This document shows, one piece after another, positions 7,473-16,324 of a DNA stretch of 64,000 bases. The DNA is from Glutamicibacter creatinolyticus. Lineage in GTDB: Bacteria; Actinomycetota; Actinomycetes; Actinomycetales; Micrococcaceae. Below the pieces are notes generated by a model that saw only the letters and a list, made by a program, of their open reading frames with translations, was not told the DNA's origin and did not search any database. The stretch is taken from assembly GCF_006094275.1 (NCBI RefSeq), contig NZ_CP034412.1, forward strand, positions 186,001-250,000, read 5' to 3'. The position numbers and the translations under genes are program-made. Numbering within the stretch: position 1 is the first letter of the stretch; each line of letters begins with the position of its first letter.

Positions 7473-8753
7473 ATGAGCACTCAGACCAGTCGCGAAGCCC
7501 TGCAGGCCCTGGACCGCCAGGATCCCCTGGCCCGCTTCCGGGACCGTTTTGTGTTGCCCGAGGCGGTGATTTACCTGGACGGCAACTCGCTGGGGCCGCT
7601 GCCGGTCGGGGCGGCCGAACGGGCCGCCGAAGTGGTGAACGAACAGTGGGGCCAGGGGTTGATCCGCTCCTGGAACACCGCGGGCTGGTTTGAGCTTCCC
7701 ACCCGGCTGGGCGACAAGCTCGGAACACTGCTGGGGGCCAACCCCGGGGAAACGGTGGTCACGGATACCACCAGCCTGAACCTGTTCAAGGCGCTGGCCT
7801 CGGCGCTGCGCATCCAGCAGGTCGACGGACCCGGGCGCCGGGTAATCATCACCGAGCGGGACAATTTCCCCACCGACATCTACATCGCCCAGGGCCTGGC
7901 GGATTTGCTGAACTCGGTCACCACCGAAACCGGCGTGGACTACGAGGTACGGCTGATCGACACCCAGGACGAACTGCTGGCCGCCCTGGGGCCGGACACC
8001 GCGCTGATCTCCCTGTCCCACGTGAACTACCGCACCGGGCGGATGTGGGACATGCCCGCCATCACCGCCGCCGCCCATGAGGCCGGGGCGCTGGCGATCT
8101 GGGATTTGGCCCACGCCGCGGGCGCGGTGCCGGTGGACCTGAACGGGGCCGACGCGGACTATGCGGTGGGCTGCACGTACAAGTACCTCAACGGCGGGCC
8201 GGGCGCCCCGGCGTTCATCTGGGTCAACGCCCGGCACCAGCGGCGTTTCTGGCAACCGCTCTCCGGCTGGTGGTCGCACGCCCAGCCCTTTGCCATGGAT
8301 GAGGACTACGCCCCGGCCGATGACGCCCGCCGCTTCATGTGCGGCACCCAGCCGATCACTTCGCTGGCGATGCTCGAGGTGGGCCTGGACGTGTCGCTGG
8401 AGGCGGACCAGCACCAGCTGCGGGCCAAGTCCCTGGAGCTGACCGACCTGTTCATCGAGCTGGTGCGCGAACGCTGCCCCGGACTGGGACTGGAACTGGT
8501 CACCCCGCAGCAGCACGCCGAGCGCGGCAGCCACGTCAGCTTCCGCCACCCCCACGGCTACGCCGTGATGGCCGCACTGATTGAGCGCGGGGTCATCGGG
8601 GACTACCGGGAACCGGAGGTGCTGCGTTTTGGGGTGACCCCGCTGTACCTTTCGCGCACCGATATCTGGGATGCGGTGGAAATTCTGCGTGAGGTTCTGC
8701 ACACCGGGGCCTGGCAGCGGGAGGAGTTCACGCGTCGAAACGCGGTGACCTAG
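7473..8753 (+). CDS. kynU: Kynureninase
   Basis: A 426-aa PLP-dependent aminotransferase-class-V enzyme that hydrolyses L-kynurenine to anthranilate and alanine. The family marks are [11 protein letters not shown] near the N-terminus, [11 protein letters not shown] (the PLP-binding Asp) and [13 protein letters not shown] with the Schiff-base lysine at K237. Length matches bacterial KynU. AAAGG lies ahead of the ATG. The gene is divergent from the Lrp-type regulator and is followed by an amino-acid permease. No tryptophan dioxygenase or formamidase is seen nearby, so the enzyme may process imported kynurenine. Confidence 0.93.
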   Translation: MSTQTSREALQALDRQDPLARFRDRFVLPEAVIYLDGNSLGPLPVGAAERAAEVVNEQWGQGLIRSWNTAGWFELPTRLGDKLGTLLGANPGETVVTDTTSLNLFKALASALRIQQVDGPGRRVIITERDNFPTDIYIAQGLADLLNSVTTETGVDYEVRLIDTQDELLAALGPDTALISLSHVNYRTGRMWDMPAITAAAHEAGALAIWDLAHAAGAVPVDLNGADADYAVGCTYKYLNGGPGAPAFIWVNARHQRRFWQPLSGWWSHAQPFAMDEDYAPADDARRFMCGTQPITSLAMLEVGLDVSLEADQHQLRAKSLELTDLFIELVRERCPGLGLELVTPQQHAERGSHVSFRHPHGYAVMAALIERGVIGDYREPEVLRFGVTPLYLSRTDIWDAVEILREVLHTGAWQREEFTRRNAVT

Positions 8754-8820
8754 TCCAGCTTGGCGTCCCGGGACCAAGACCGGGGCAGGCAGCGGCCCCT
8801 GGGGTGGGCGCGGTAGCGTT

Positions 8821-8853
8821 GTTCACGGCGCCCCAGCGTGGGGCGCGGTGAAC
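8821..8853. promoter_or_regulatory. 33-bp near-perfect inverted repeat before permease
   Basis: Two 14-base arms (GTTCACGGCGCCCC and GGGGCGCGGTGAAC) with one mismatch flank the loop AGCGT, ending 20 bp before the permease GTG. With no T-run it is either a kynU terminator of the hairpin-only kind or a leader structure/operator controlling the permease. Confidence 0.5.
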
Positions 8854-8873
8854 AGTGAATCCGAGGACGGTAC

Positions 8874-10283
8874 GTGTCAGAAAGTACGGGGCCCGACGCC
8901 ACCGGCGGCGGGCTGAAGCGCACCCTGGGCTCCGGGCAGATGTCCATGATCGCGCTGGGCGGCGCGATCGGCACCGGGCTGTTCATGGGCAGCAAGCTGG
9001 GCATCGAGATGGCCGGCTCCAGCGTGATCCTCAGCTACGTGCTGGGCGGGCTGATCGCGCTGCTGGTGATGGGCGCGCTCGCCGAAATGACGGTGCAGCA
9101 CCCGGTGTCCGGCTCCTTCGGCCTCTTCGCCCAAAAATACCTGGGCAACTATGCCGGGTTCATGACCCGCTACCTATACTGGTCCGCGCTGGTGCTGGCG
9201 GTGGGGACCGAGGTCAGTGTGGTCGGGCAGTACATGCAGCTGTGGTTCCCGCAGGTGCAGCCGCTGTTGTGGGTGGTCCTGTTCTCGGTGGCCCTGCTGG
9301 GGGTGAACATGAGCAATGTGCGCGCCTTTGGCAGCACCGAGTACTGGTTCTCCGCCATCAAGGTCTTCGCCGTGCTGGCCTTCATCATCGTGGCCGGGTG
9401 GCTGGTGCTGGGCAGCGGCAATCCCGACTACGGGGTGGCGAACTACACCGCGCAGGCCCCGTTCTTCGCTGGCGGCCCGCTGGGGGTATGGGGTGCGGTC
9501 ATCGTGGCGATCTTCTCCTACATGGGGGTGGAGGTCATTGCGATCGCCGCGGCCGAGGCCCGTCAGCCGCGGGTGGCGGTGCGCCGGGCCTTCAAGGTCA
9601 CGTTCCTGCGCCTGCTGCTGTTCTACATCGCCACCCTGGGCCTGATCCTGTGCATTGCCCCGCGCGATGAGCTGCTTAACGGCGGATCCCCGTTCGTGAC
9701 GGTGATGCAGGTGGTGGGGATCCCCTACGCCGATTCGGTGCTAAACTTCGTGCTGATCGTGGCCGCGCTGTCGGCCATGAACGCCCAGCTGTACGCCGCC
9801 TCCCGCACCCTGAAGTCGTTGTCCGAGGTCGGCTACGCGCCGGCGCTCAGCGGCAGGGTCGCGGCCAACGGGGCCCCGGTGCATGCGGTGTGGATGTCCG
9901 CCGGGGGGATCGCGGTCGCCGCGGTGGTCTACGCCCTGGTGCCCGAGGGCGGGATGGGCATCATGATTTCCCTGGCGACCTTCGGTGCCATGGCGACCTG
10001 GCTGATGATCCTGCTCAGCCACGTGGCCTTCCGCCGCCGGCATCGCCAGCAGGGCACCACCCCGGACTTCCGGCTGCCCGGCTTTCCGGCCGGTTCGCTG
10101 CTGGGCGCCCTGCTGCTGGCCGGACTGCTGGTGACCTCCCTGTTCACCGAACAGTTCCGCCTCACCCTGGTCTTTGGCGTGCCGTTCGTGGTGGTGATCA
10201 GCATCATTTACCGATTCCTGGGGCGCCGGGCGGACAAACTACACTCGGGAACCGTGGCTTCCGGGCCATCCGGTACGAGCTAA
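8874..10283 (+). CDS. Amino acid permease (APC superfamily, AAT type)
   Basis: The 469-aa integral membrane protein has ~12 helices and the APC signature GGAIGTGLFMGSK in helix 1, with a typical HPVSGSFG loop after helix 2. It starts at GTG 8874, preceded by GAGGA. Members import amino acids by proton symport. Location between kynureninase and thymidine kinase, and near the Lrp regulator, suggests kynurenine, tryptophan or alanine as candidate substrates, but specificity cannot be read from sequence. The tdk gene starts 11 bp after its stop. Confidence 0.88.
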   Translation: MSESTGPDATGGGLKRTLGSGQMSMIALGGAIGTGLFMGSKLGIEMAGSSVILSYVLGGLIALLVMGALAEMTVQHPVSGSFGLFAQKYLGNYAGFMTRYLYWSALVLAVGTEVSVVGQYMQLWFPQVQPLLWVVLFSVALLGVNMSNVRAFGSTEYWFSAIKVFAVLAFIIVAGWLVLGSGNPDYGVANYTAQAPFFAGGPLGVWGAVIVAIFSYMGVEVIAIAAAEARQPRVAVRRAFKVTFLRLLLFYIATLGLILCIAPRDELLNGGSPFVTVMQVVGIPYADSVLNFVLIVAALSAMNAQLYAASRTLKSLSEVGYAPALSGRVAANGAPVHAVWMSAGGIAVAAVVYALVPEGGMGIMISLATFGAMATWLMILLSHVAFRRRHRQQGTTPDFRLPGFPAGSLLGALLLAGLLVTSLFTEQFRLTLVFGVPFVVVISIIYRFLGRRADKLHSGTVASGPSGTS

Positions 10284-10293
10284 GGGAGCGTCA

Positions 10294-10917
10294 GTGGCCA
10301 AACTGTATTTCCGCTACGGGGCAATGAACTCGGGCAAGTCGACCAGCCTGCTGCAGGCCGCGTTCAACTATGAGGAGCGCGGCCAGCGCATCGCGCTGGC
10401 CAAGCCGGGGGTCGACACCAAGGGGGACAGCTCGATTGTGTCCCGGTTGGGACTGGAACGGGAAGTTGATTTCGTGGTTGGTCCCGCGGACAACCTGCGC
10501 GAGCAGTTCGCGGCCCTCGCCTCCGGGGAGGACCCCGAGGCGCTGCTGACCCACGTGGATGCCCCGCCGGTGGCGTGCCTGCTCGTGGACGAGGCCCAGT
10601 TCCTCAGCCGTGACCAGGTTGATGACCTGCTGCGCATCGCGGTGCTCGATGACGTGCCGGTGCTCGCCTACGGCATCCGCACCGATTTCAGGACCCACGC
10701 GTTTCCCGGATCGGCCCGGCTGATGGAGCTGGCGCACTCCCTTGAGGAGCTCAAAACCATCTGCCGTTGCGGGCGCAAGGCCATGTTCAACACCCGCCGG
10801 GTCGGCGATGAGGTGGTTTTCGACGGGGACCAGGTCGCCATCGACGGCGAGGACGTCTGGTATGAGTCGCTGTGTGCCGGCTGCTATCTGCGGCTATCCG
10901 GCGGGGAGCTGAGCTAG
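10294..10917 (+). CDS. tdk: Thymidine kinase
   Basis: This 207-aa type II thymidine kinase phosphorylates thymidine with ATP in the pyrimidine salvage pathway. Visible are the P-loop GAMNSGKST (residues 9-17), the DEAQFL metal/catalytic motif, the lasso-type substrate segment YGIRTDFRTHAFPGS and zinc-binding Cys pairs (CRC and CAGC). GTG start with AAGGGAG overlapping the permease stop region indicates co-transcription with the permease, without an obvious functional link. Confidence 0.94.
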   Translation: MAKLYFRYGAMNSGKSTSLLQAAFNYEERGQRIALAKPGVDTKGDSSIVSRLGLEREVDFVVGPADNLREQFAALASGEDPEALLTHVDAPPVACLLVDEAQFLSRDQVDDLLRIAVLDDVPVLAYGIRTDFRTHAFPGSARLMELAHSLEELKTICRCGRKAMFNTRRVGDEVVFDGDQVAIDGEDVWYESLCAGCYLRLSGGELS

Positions 10918-10954
10918 TTTCCCTGCCGCCCTGCGGCCGGCGGGACGTTGTGGC

Positions 10955-11500
10955 TCAGCCCGCGGTTTTCGGCAACAGCCCGGCAACCGCCCGCTGCAGG
11001 GCCCAGTCAAACCCGTCCGCCTGCTCGTGGCTGACGTCCAACTGCACCAGGTTCTGCCGGTAGGCCACCGACCCCAGAATGTGGTTCAGAAGCAGCTGGC
11101 GGCCGAACGCGGCCTCCTGGGCCGGCAACCCGGCCGACTGCAGCAGCCGATCCAGCTGGGCCAGCGGGGCCAGGCCGGTCACCTGCAGGGCGCTGGCCAC
11201 CTCAAGCACCTCCGGGCTGTCCTGGATGGGCAGCAGGGTCAGGTACAGCTTGCGGCACAACTGCAGCAGCGCATCGCGGGGGTGCGCAAAATCGGTGGGA
11301 TCCACCGCGAGCTGCGGAGTGTTCAGCAGGGCAGCGGCGACCTGGCCGAGCAGTTCCTGCTTGTTCTTCACGTGCCAGTACAGCGCCCCCACCTGGACGT
11401 CCAGTTCCCGGGCCAGGCGGCGCATTGACAGGTCGGCCAACCCAAACCGCTGCAGGATATCCACTGCGGTGCTCACCACCGCCGACTGAGTTAGGGCCAT
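10955..11500 (-). CDS. TetR family transcriptional regulator
   Basis: 181 aa from ATG 11500 (a GTG two codons earlier is possible). The N-terminal helix-turn-helix (~5-50) contains LADLSMRRLARELDVQVGALYWHVKNKQ, with the tryptophan typical of TetR-class C (TetR-like LYWHVKNK) recognition helices. The C-terminal ligand domain is variable. It is divergent from the GyrI-like gene over ~130 bp and may regulate it. The effector is unknown. Confidence 0.85.
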   Translation of the reverse strand: MALTQSAVVSTAVDILQRFGLADLSMRRLARELDVQVGALYWHVKNKQELLGQVAAALLNTPQLAVDPTDFAHPRDALLQLCRKLYLTLLPIQDSPEVLEVASALQVTGLAPLAQLDRLLQSAGLPAQEAAFGRQLLLNHILGSVAYRQNLVQLDVSHEQADGFDWALQRAVAGLLPKTAG

Positions 11501-11628
11501 ACCCACCAGTCTAGGGGCAGTTGTCCCGCCCTGCGCATTAGGCCCCCTGCCGCTGGGGTAGGTGACCTGGGTAGTCTGGACACCACGATTCAGGGCCGTG
11601 CGCCCATGACGGGGAGGGGTGAGCCGCA

Positions 11629-12246
11629 GTGGGAGCGAAGGTGGACTTCAAGCGGCAGATCGAGGCATATCGTGCGCCGCGCGGACGCGTCCAGCGGATT
11701 GCGGTGCCCGCCCTGCAGTACCTGATGATTGACGGGCACGGTGACCCGAACACCTCCCCGCGCTTTGCGCAGGGCATCGGGGCCCTATTTCCGCTGGCCT
11801 ACAAACTCAAGTTCCACAGCAAGAACGAACTGCGGCGGGACTATGTTGTCATGCCCCTGGAGGGGCTGTGGTGGGCCGAGGACATGGGGGCCTTTACCGT
11901 CCGGCGGGACAAGTCCCAATGGCTGTGGACGATGATGACCATGGTCCCGGACTGGATCGATGCGTCCCTGCTGGACCTGGCCCGCCAGCAAATTGGGGCC
12001 AGCGGCGCCAGTCCGCTGCTGGATCAGGTGCGTCTGGAACGCCTGGAGGAGGGAACGTGTCTGCAGACCCTGCATGTGGGTTCGTTCGATGACGAGGGCG
12101 GGGTGATGGGGCAGCTGCATGCCCACGCAGCGGATGCCGGCCTGCGGCTGACCGGGCGGCATCACGAAATCTATTTGAGCGATATCCGGCGCAGTGCGCC
12201 GGATAAACTGCGCACCATCCTGCGCCAACCGGTGACCGGCACATGA
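11629..12246 (+). CDS. GyrI-like small-molecule-binding domain protein
   Basis: A 205-aa protein matching the GyrI-like/SOUL-type effector-binding fold found alone or in AraC regulators. Supporting segments are RVQRIAVPALQYLMIDGHGDPN near the N-terminus and the late GLRLTGRHHEIYLSDIRR. It has no DNA-binding domain. Starts at GTG 11629 after GGAGGGG. The next ORF overlaps its stop by four bases (ATGA). Proteins of this type bind hydrophobic cations or hydrolyse small toxic compounds; the divergent TetR regulator fits a drug-response role, which is inferred. Confidence 0.75.
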   Translation: MGAKVDFKRQIEAYRAPRGRVQRIAVPALQYLMIDGHGDPNTSPRFAQGIGALFPLAYKLKFHSKNELRRDYVVMPLEGLWWAEDMGAFTVRRDKSQWLWTMMTMVPDWIDASLLDLARQQIGASGASPLLDQVRLERLEEGTCLQTLHVGSFDDEGGVMGQLHAHAADAGLRLTGRHHEIYLSDIRRSAPDKLRTILRQPVTGT

Positions 12247-12650
12247 AGGAGCCCCGGGGCCAGCGCCCCAGAGGTGGTCAGGGGCAGGGGCAGGCGTCCG
12301 GTGAGCAGGTCGCGGCTCAGCACAGGTTTCTGCGGGAGGTCGTGGCCGCGTTGCCCGCGCTGAGTTCGATCCTGGCCAGTCAGTTTGCCGCCTGCCTTGT
12401 CGAAGCCGCCCCGCACGGCGGCCAGTGCCTGGTCCTGACCCGCCGGGGCGCTGCGGCCCCATTGCCGGCGGGAGTGGAAAACCCGTTACCTCTCGATGCG
12501 CAGATCGATGAGAACCCCGGCGCGGCGCAGGTGCTGCTGTGGCATGAGGCAGGGTTCGTGGAGCAGGTGGAGATCTGCTGGTTCGGCCAGGACCATCCGC
12601 TGCTGGGGGATTTGCGCCTGATCACGGACGCGTCGCCGCGGCCGTCATAG
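12243..12650 (+). CDS. Hypothetical protein, 135 aa
   Basis: The ORF begins within the stop of the GyrI-like gene (ATGA) and is probably translated by coupling. The first ~20 residues are Gly/Gln/Arg-rich and probably disordered. The remainder looks like a compact alpha/beta domain with AQVLLWHEAGFVEQVEICWF near the middle and DLRLI at the end. No family was recognised. Tight coupling suggests a role connected to the GyrI-like protein. Confidence 0.55.
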   Translation: MKEPRGQRPRGGQGQGQASGEQVAAQHRFLREVVAALPALSSILASQFAACLVEAAPHGGQCLVLTRRGAAAPLPAGVENPLPLDAQIDENPGAAQVLLWHEAGFVEQVEICWFGQDHPLLGDLRLITDASPRPS

Positions 12651-12671
12651 TTCCTGGGCCACCACAGGTTC

Positions 12672-12687
12672 TAGACTAGTCTGTCTA
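12672..12687. promoter_or_regulatory. McbR-type operator TAGAC-N6-GTCTA
   Basis: TAGACTAGTCTGTCTA lies 10 bp before the TetR gene start. The TAGAC-N6-GTCTA form equals the consensus described for the corynebacterial sulfur repressor McbR. An inner palindrome AGACTAGTCT is also present. Position just upstream of the Shine-Dalgarno suggests autorepression of the tetR-eamA operon. Confidence 0.7.
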
Positions 12688-12697
12688 GTGGAGGTGG

Positions 12698-13267
12698 ATG
12701 ATGTCCCCACGGATCAGTGCCAGGGAGAGGCTGCTGCAGGAAGCGGCGCAGCGTTTCTACGCGAACGGGATCGCCGCCACCGGCATCGACGGGATCATCC
12801 AGGGTGCCGGGGTGGCGAAAATGAGCCTGTACAACAACTTTGGGTCCAAGGCCGAGCTGGTCGCCGCCTACCTTGAGCGGCGCCACCAGCAGTGGCTGGA
12901 GCTCTACCATGAACGTTTGGGCCGCCAGCGCGGGGCGCAGGCCGGGGTGCTGGCGGTGGTGGACGCGTACCTGGACCACGCGCACATGGCCTACGCGCAC
13001 GGTTTTCGCGGGTGCGGCCTGCTCAACGCGGCGGCCGAATTGCCCGCCGGCCACCCTGGTCGTGCCACCGTGGCCCGGCACAAGGCCGAAGTTGAACACC
13101 TCCTGCGCGGGCACCTGGACACGCAGGACCCGGGGCGGGCCGCTGCGCTGGCCGAACAGATCTCCTACCTGCTGGAGGGTGCCATGGCCCGGGCCGGCCT
13201 GGAAGGCAGCGACCAGCGTCTGGTGGCGGCGCGCCGGATCATCGCCGGGTGGGTGGAGTCCCGGTGA
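12698..13267 (+). CDS. TetR/AcrR regulator, McbR-like subfamily
   Basis: The 189-aa protein has an N-terminal helix-turn-helix (~9-55) reading GIDGIIQGAGVAKMSLYNNF and FGSKAELVAAYLE. This closely resembles the same region of C. glutamicum McbR as I recall it. The ligand domain carries the subfamily motif FRGCGLLNAAAELP. Two ATGs in tandem (12698 and 12701) are possible; GGAGG spacing favours the second. Its stop overlaps the start of the EamA transporter (GTGA), so the pair is one operon. An McbR-consensus operator lies directly upstream. Whether it senses a sulfur metabolite is unknown; it may simply control the exporter. Confidence 0.85.
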   Translation: MMSPRISARERLLQEAAQRFYANGIAATGIDGIIQGAGVAKMSLYNNFGSKAELVAAYLERRHQQWLELYHERLGRQRGAQAGVLAVVDAYLDHAHMAYAHGFRGCGLLNAAAELPAGHPGRATVARHKAEVEHLLRGHLDTQDPGRAAALAEQISYLLEGAMARAGLEGSDQRLVAARRIIAGWVESR

Positions 13268-14229
13268 GCCGCGCCGCGGCCCCCGGCGTCCTGGCCCTGG
13301 TGGTCACCTCAATCCTGTGGGGAACCACCGGGACCGCGGCGAGCTTCGCCCAGGGCGTCTCCCCACTGGCCATTGGGGCGGCGTCCCTGGGCATTGGCGG
13401 ACTGCTGCAGGGGATGATTGCCCTGCCCCAGCTGCGCCGGCAACGCTCGGAGCTGCGTCGGCGCGGTGGGCTTCTCGCCGCCGGCGCGCTGGCGGTCTTC
13501 GTGTATCCGCTCGCTTTCTATTCCTCCATGCACCTGGGCGGGGTGGCCCTGGGAACGGTGATCTCCCTGGGCTCCGCGCCGGTGCTCTCCGGAGTGCTGG
13601 AACGGATTTTTGACGGACACCCCCTGCGGGCACGGTGGTGGCTGGCCGTGGCCGTGGGGGTAGCCGGCAGCGTCCTGCTGTGCCTGGCCCGCAGCGCCGG
13701 CGACCAGGCCGGGCAGCAGCAGGTCGTGGCCAGCGTGTTGCTGGGTCTGCTGGCCGGGGCCAGCTACGCGCTGTACTCCTGGGTGGTGGGCCGGCTGATG
13801 GGCAGCGGCATCGAGCGCCGCGCGGCGGTGGGGTCGGTGTTCAGTGCCGGCGGGCTGCTGCTGATGCCGGTGCTGCTGCTGACCGGCGCGCCGCTGTTGG
13901 CCTCGGCGGTGAACACCTGGGTGGGCCTGTATTTGAGCCTGGTCCCGATGTTCCTGGGGTATGTGCTCTTCGGGGTGGGACTTTCGCGGGTCAACGCCAG
14001 TACCGCCACCACCATCACCCTGCTGGAACCGGCGGTGGCCGCCGTGCTGGCCGTGCTGATTGTGGGCGAACACCTGGGCGTCGTTGGATGGCTGGGGGTG
14101 GTGCTGATTGGGCTGGCGCTGGGTGTGCTGGTGTACTCCCCGCGGCGGATAACCGCCCAAGGCCGGCCGCGCGGCCCCGCGCGGTCCAGCGGGGGGCAGC
14201 AATGCCCAACCTCCAGGACGATGCAGTAA
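13264..14229 (+). CDS. EamA/DMT family transporter
   Basis: A 321-aa membrane protein with ten predicted helices in two EamA repeats (~5-140 and ~155-290), of the drug/metabolite transporter superfamily. Repeat two includes LEPAVAAVLAVLIVGEHLG, the usual EamA second-repeat signature. GTG 13264 overlaps the TetR stop. Family members export amino acids (including cysteine and threonine) or other small metabolites. Regulation by the preceding TetR protein is likely; the substrate cannot be told. Confidence 0.87.
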   Translation: MSRAAAPGVLALVVTSILWGTTGTAASFAQGVSPLAIGAASLGIGGLLQGMIALPQLRRQRSELRRRGGLLAAGALAVFVYPLAFYSSMHLGGVALGTVISLGSAPVLSGVLERIFDGHPLRARWWLAVAVGVAGSVLLCLARSAGDQAGQQQVVASVLLGLLAGASYALYSWVVGRLMGSGIERRAAVGSVFSAGGLLLMPVLLLTGAPLLASAVNTWVGLYLSLVPMFLGYVLFGVGLSRVNASTATTITLLEPAVAAVLAVLIVGEHLGVVGWLGVVLIGLALGVLVYSPRRITAQGRPRGPARSSGGQQCPTSRTMQ

Positions 14230-14306
14230 CATCGCCTTCTTATGCACCACGCTGGCCGATGAACCGGGCGCCGCGGGAGCGCGAGGTGTCGATTTTTGGA
14301 GGAAGA

Positions 14307-14675
14307 ATGCGCAGCAGTACCGTGGGTGGAGCCCTGGAGGTGCTGCTGTTCGCCGGCGCGGGCCTGGTGGTCCTGCTGAGCCATTCGGTGCTGTTCCAAC
14401 TGCCCGGGCTGCTGCTGCTTGGCGGAATCGTTCTGGCGTACCGGATGACGGTGCGGGGGCATATTCTGGGCTGCGTCCCGTAGGTGGCCCGGGTCTACCG
14501 CAGGAACACGCTCATCCTTGGAAGCGTGGGGTTCCTGGGCCTCTTTGATCCGCTGGGCTGGCCAGCCGCGCTGCTGCTGTTTGTCCTGGCCGTGGTGATC
14601 GGCAAACGTGCCCGTGCCTACGGGCACCCGGTCACGGAGCGAGGGGATGTCCCGCGTTTGATGCAGCTTTTCTAG
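14307..14675 (+). pseudogene. Small membrane protein gene split by in-frame amber codon
   Basis: An ATG at 14307 with a strong GGAGGAAGA site opens a 58-aa hydrophobic protein ending at TAG 14481-14483. The same frame then continues from GTG 14484 for 63 codons, again with a membrane helix (AALLLFVLAVVIG), to 14675. There is no Shine-Dalgarno for the second part. Joined, the halves would make a ~122-aa protein with about three to four helices. The simplest reading is a nonsense-interrupted gene or a sequencing error; two adjacent small genes or readthrough remain possible. Function unknown. Confidence 0.5.
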
Positions 14676-14780
14676 TTCCGGGTCCGGGTCCGCGCCTGCT
14701 GGCGGAGCCGGCGCAGGCAGAACACATGACGGCACACGGCAACGAGCTCGAGAATAACCTACCGGTTCGCTAAACTTTGG

Positions 14781-14808
14781 TTGTAAGAGCCCCCTGAACT
14801 CTTATGGT
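14781..14808 (+). promoter_or_regulatory. Candidate promoter for purA
   Basis: TTGTAA (14781-14786) and TATGGT (14803-14808) with a 16-bp spacer resemble a sigma-70-type promoter ~110 bp before purA. The leader that would follow contains a small perfect hairpin at 14850-14866 (CCCGGCA/TGCCGGG). Assignment is by eye only. Confidence 0.35.
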
Positions 14809-14916
14809 GGACCCATGGTCCTGTAAGTGCGTCAAGGGGTATATTTTTGCCCGGCACCGTGCCGGGGCGGCGCGAAGCACGCCGGTACCACTGCTTTACG
14901 CAAGGGGGAGGATCCC

Positions 14917-16206
14917 ATGCCAGCAATCGTGATCGTCGGCGCCCAGTGGGGCGACGAAGGCAAGGGGAAGGCCACCGATCTGCTCGGTGGCAAGGTCGAC
15001 TACGTGGTCAAGCCCAACGGCGGCAACAACGCCGGGCATACCGTGGTTGTTGGCGGTGAGAAGTATGAGCTCAAGCTCCTTCCCGCCGGCATCCTGTCCC
15101 CGAACGCCACCCCGATCATCGGCAACGGCTGCGTGGTGAACCTCGAGGCCCTGTTCGAGGAAATTGACGGGCTGGAAGCCCGCGGGGCGGACACCTCACG
15201 CCTGCGGGTCTCGGCCAACGCCCACCTGGTGGCCCCCTATCACCAGACCATGGACAAGGTCACCGAGCGTTTCCTGGGCAAGCGGGCCATCGGCACCACC
15301 GGCCGCGGCATCGGGCCCACCTACATGGACAAGATCGGCCGCCTGGGCATCCGCGTGCAGGACGTGTTCGATGAATCAATCCTGCGCCAGAAGGTTGAAG
15401 GCGCGCTGCGTCAGAAGAACGAACTGCTGGTCAAGGTCTACAACCGCCGTGCGGTGACCGTCGAGGAAATCGTCGAGTACTTCCTGTCCTTCGCCGAGCG
15501 CCTGCGTCCACTGGTCATCGATTCCACCTATGAACTGAACAAGGCCCTGGATGAGGACAAGGTGGTGCTCATGGAAGGCGGCCAGGCCACGTTCCTGGAT
15601 GTTGACCACGGCACCTACCCGTTCGTGACCTCCTCCAACCCGACCGCCGGCGGCGCGTCCGTGGGCTCGGGCATTGGCCCCACCCGGATCAACCGCTCCA
15701 TTGGCATCATCAAGGCCTACACGACCCGTGTGGGTGCCGGGCCGTTCCCCACCGAACTGTTTGACGAGATGGGCGAATACCTGCAGAAGACCGGCGGCGA
15801 GTTCGGCGTGAATACCGGTCGTCCGCGCCGCTGCGGCTGGTACGACGCGGTCATGGCCCGCCACGCCTCGCGCGTGAACGGCTTCACCGACTACTTCGTG
15901 ACCAAGCTGGATGTGCTGACCAGCATCGAGAAGATTCCGGTTTGCGTGGCCTATGACGTGGATGGGGTGCGCCACGACGAAATGCCGATGACGCAGACCG
16001 AATTCCACCACGCCAAGCCGATTTTCGAGTACTTCGACGGCTGGACCGAGGACATCAGCGGGGCCCGCAGCCTGGAAGACCTGCCGGAAAACGCGCGCAA
16101 CTACGTGTTGGCGCTCGAGGCCATGAGCGGCACCCGGATCTCGGCCATCGGCGTTGGCCCGGACCGCGACCAGACGATCGTGCGCTACGACCTGCTCAAC
16201 GACTAG
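14917..16206 (+). CDS. purA: Adenylosuccinate synthase
   Basis: PurA joins IMP and aspartate using GTP in AMP synthesis. The 429-aa product starts at ATG 14917 right after GGGGGAGG and opens with the signature [16 protein letters not shown] (P-loop-like GDEGKGK) and [10 protein letters not shown]. Later motifs include [20 protein letters not shown] and [13 protein letters not shown]. Length is standard. It appears monocistronic. Confidence 0.97.
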   Translation: MPAIVIVGAQWGDEGKGKATDLLGGKVDYVVKPNGGNNAGHTVVVGGEKYELKLLPAGILSPNATPIIGNGCVVNLEALFEEIDGLEARGADTSRLRVSANAHLVAPYHQTMDKVTERFLGKRAIGTTGRGIGPTYMDKIGRLGIRVQDVFDESILRQKVEGALRQKNELLVKVYNRRAVTVEEIVEYFLSFAERLRPLVIDSTYELNKALDEDKVVLMEGGQATFLDVDHGTYPFVTSSNPTAGGASVGSGIGPTRINRSIGIIKAYTTRVGAGPFPTELFDEMGEYLQKTGGEFGVNTGRPRRCGWYDAVMARHASRVNGFTDYFVTKLDVLTSIEKIPVCVAYDVDGVRHDEMPMTQTEFHHAKPIFEYFDGWTEDISGARSLEDLPENARNYVLALEAMSGTRISAIGVGPDRDQTIVRYDLLND

Positions 16207-16324
16207 TCTCCGTCGGCTGCAGGACACACCCGGTTGCCGCGCAGGATGGCCGGCACCCCAGGGGTGTCGGCCATTGCCTTGCCCGGGGCGGCCGCCGCCA
16301 ACGCGGCGCCTGCGACGGTGTCCG

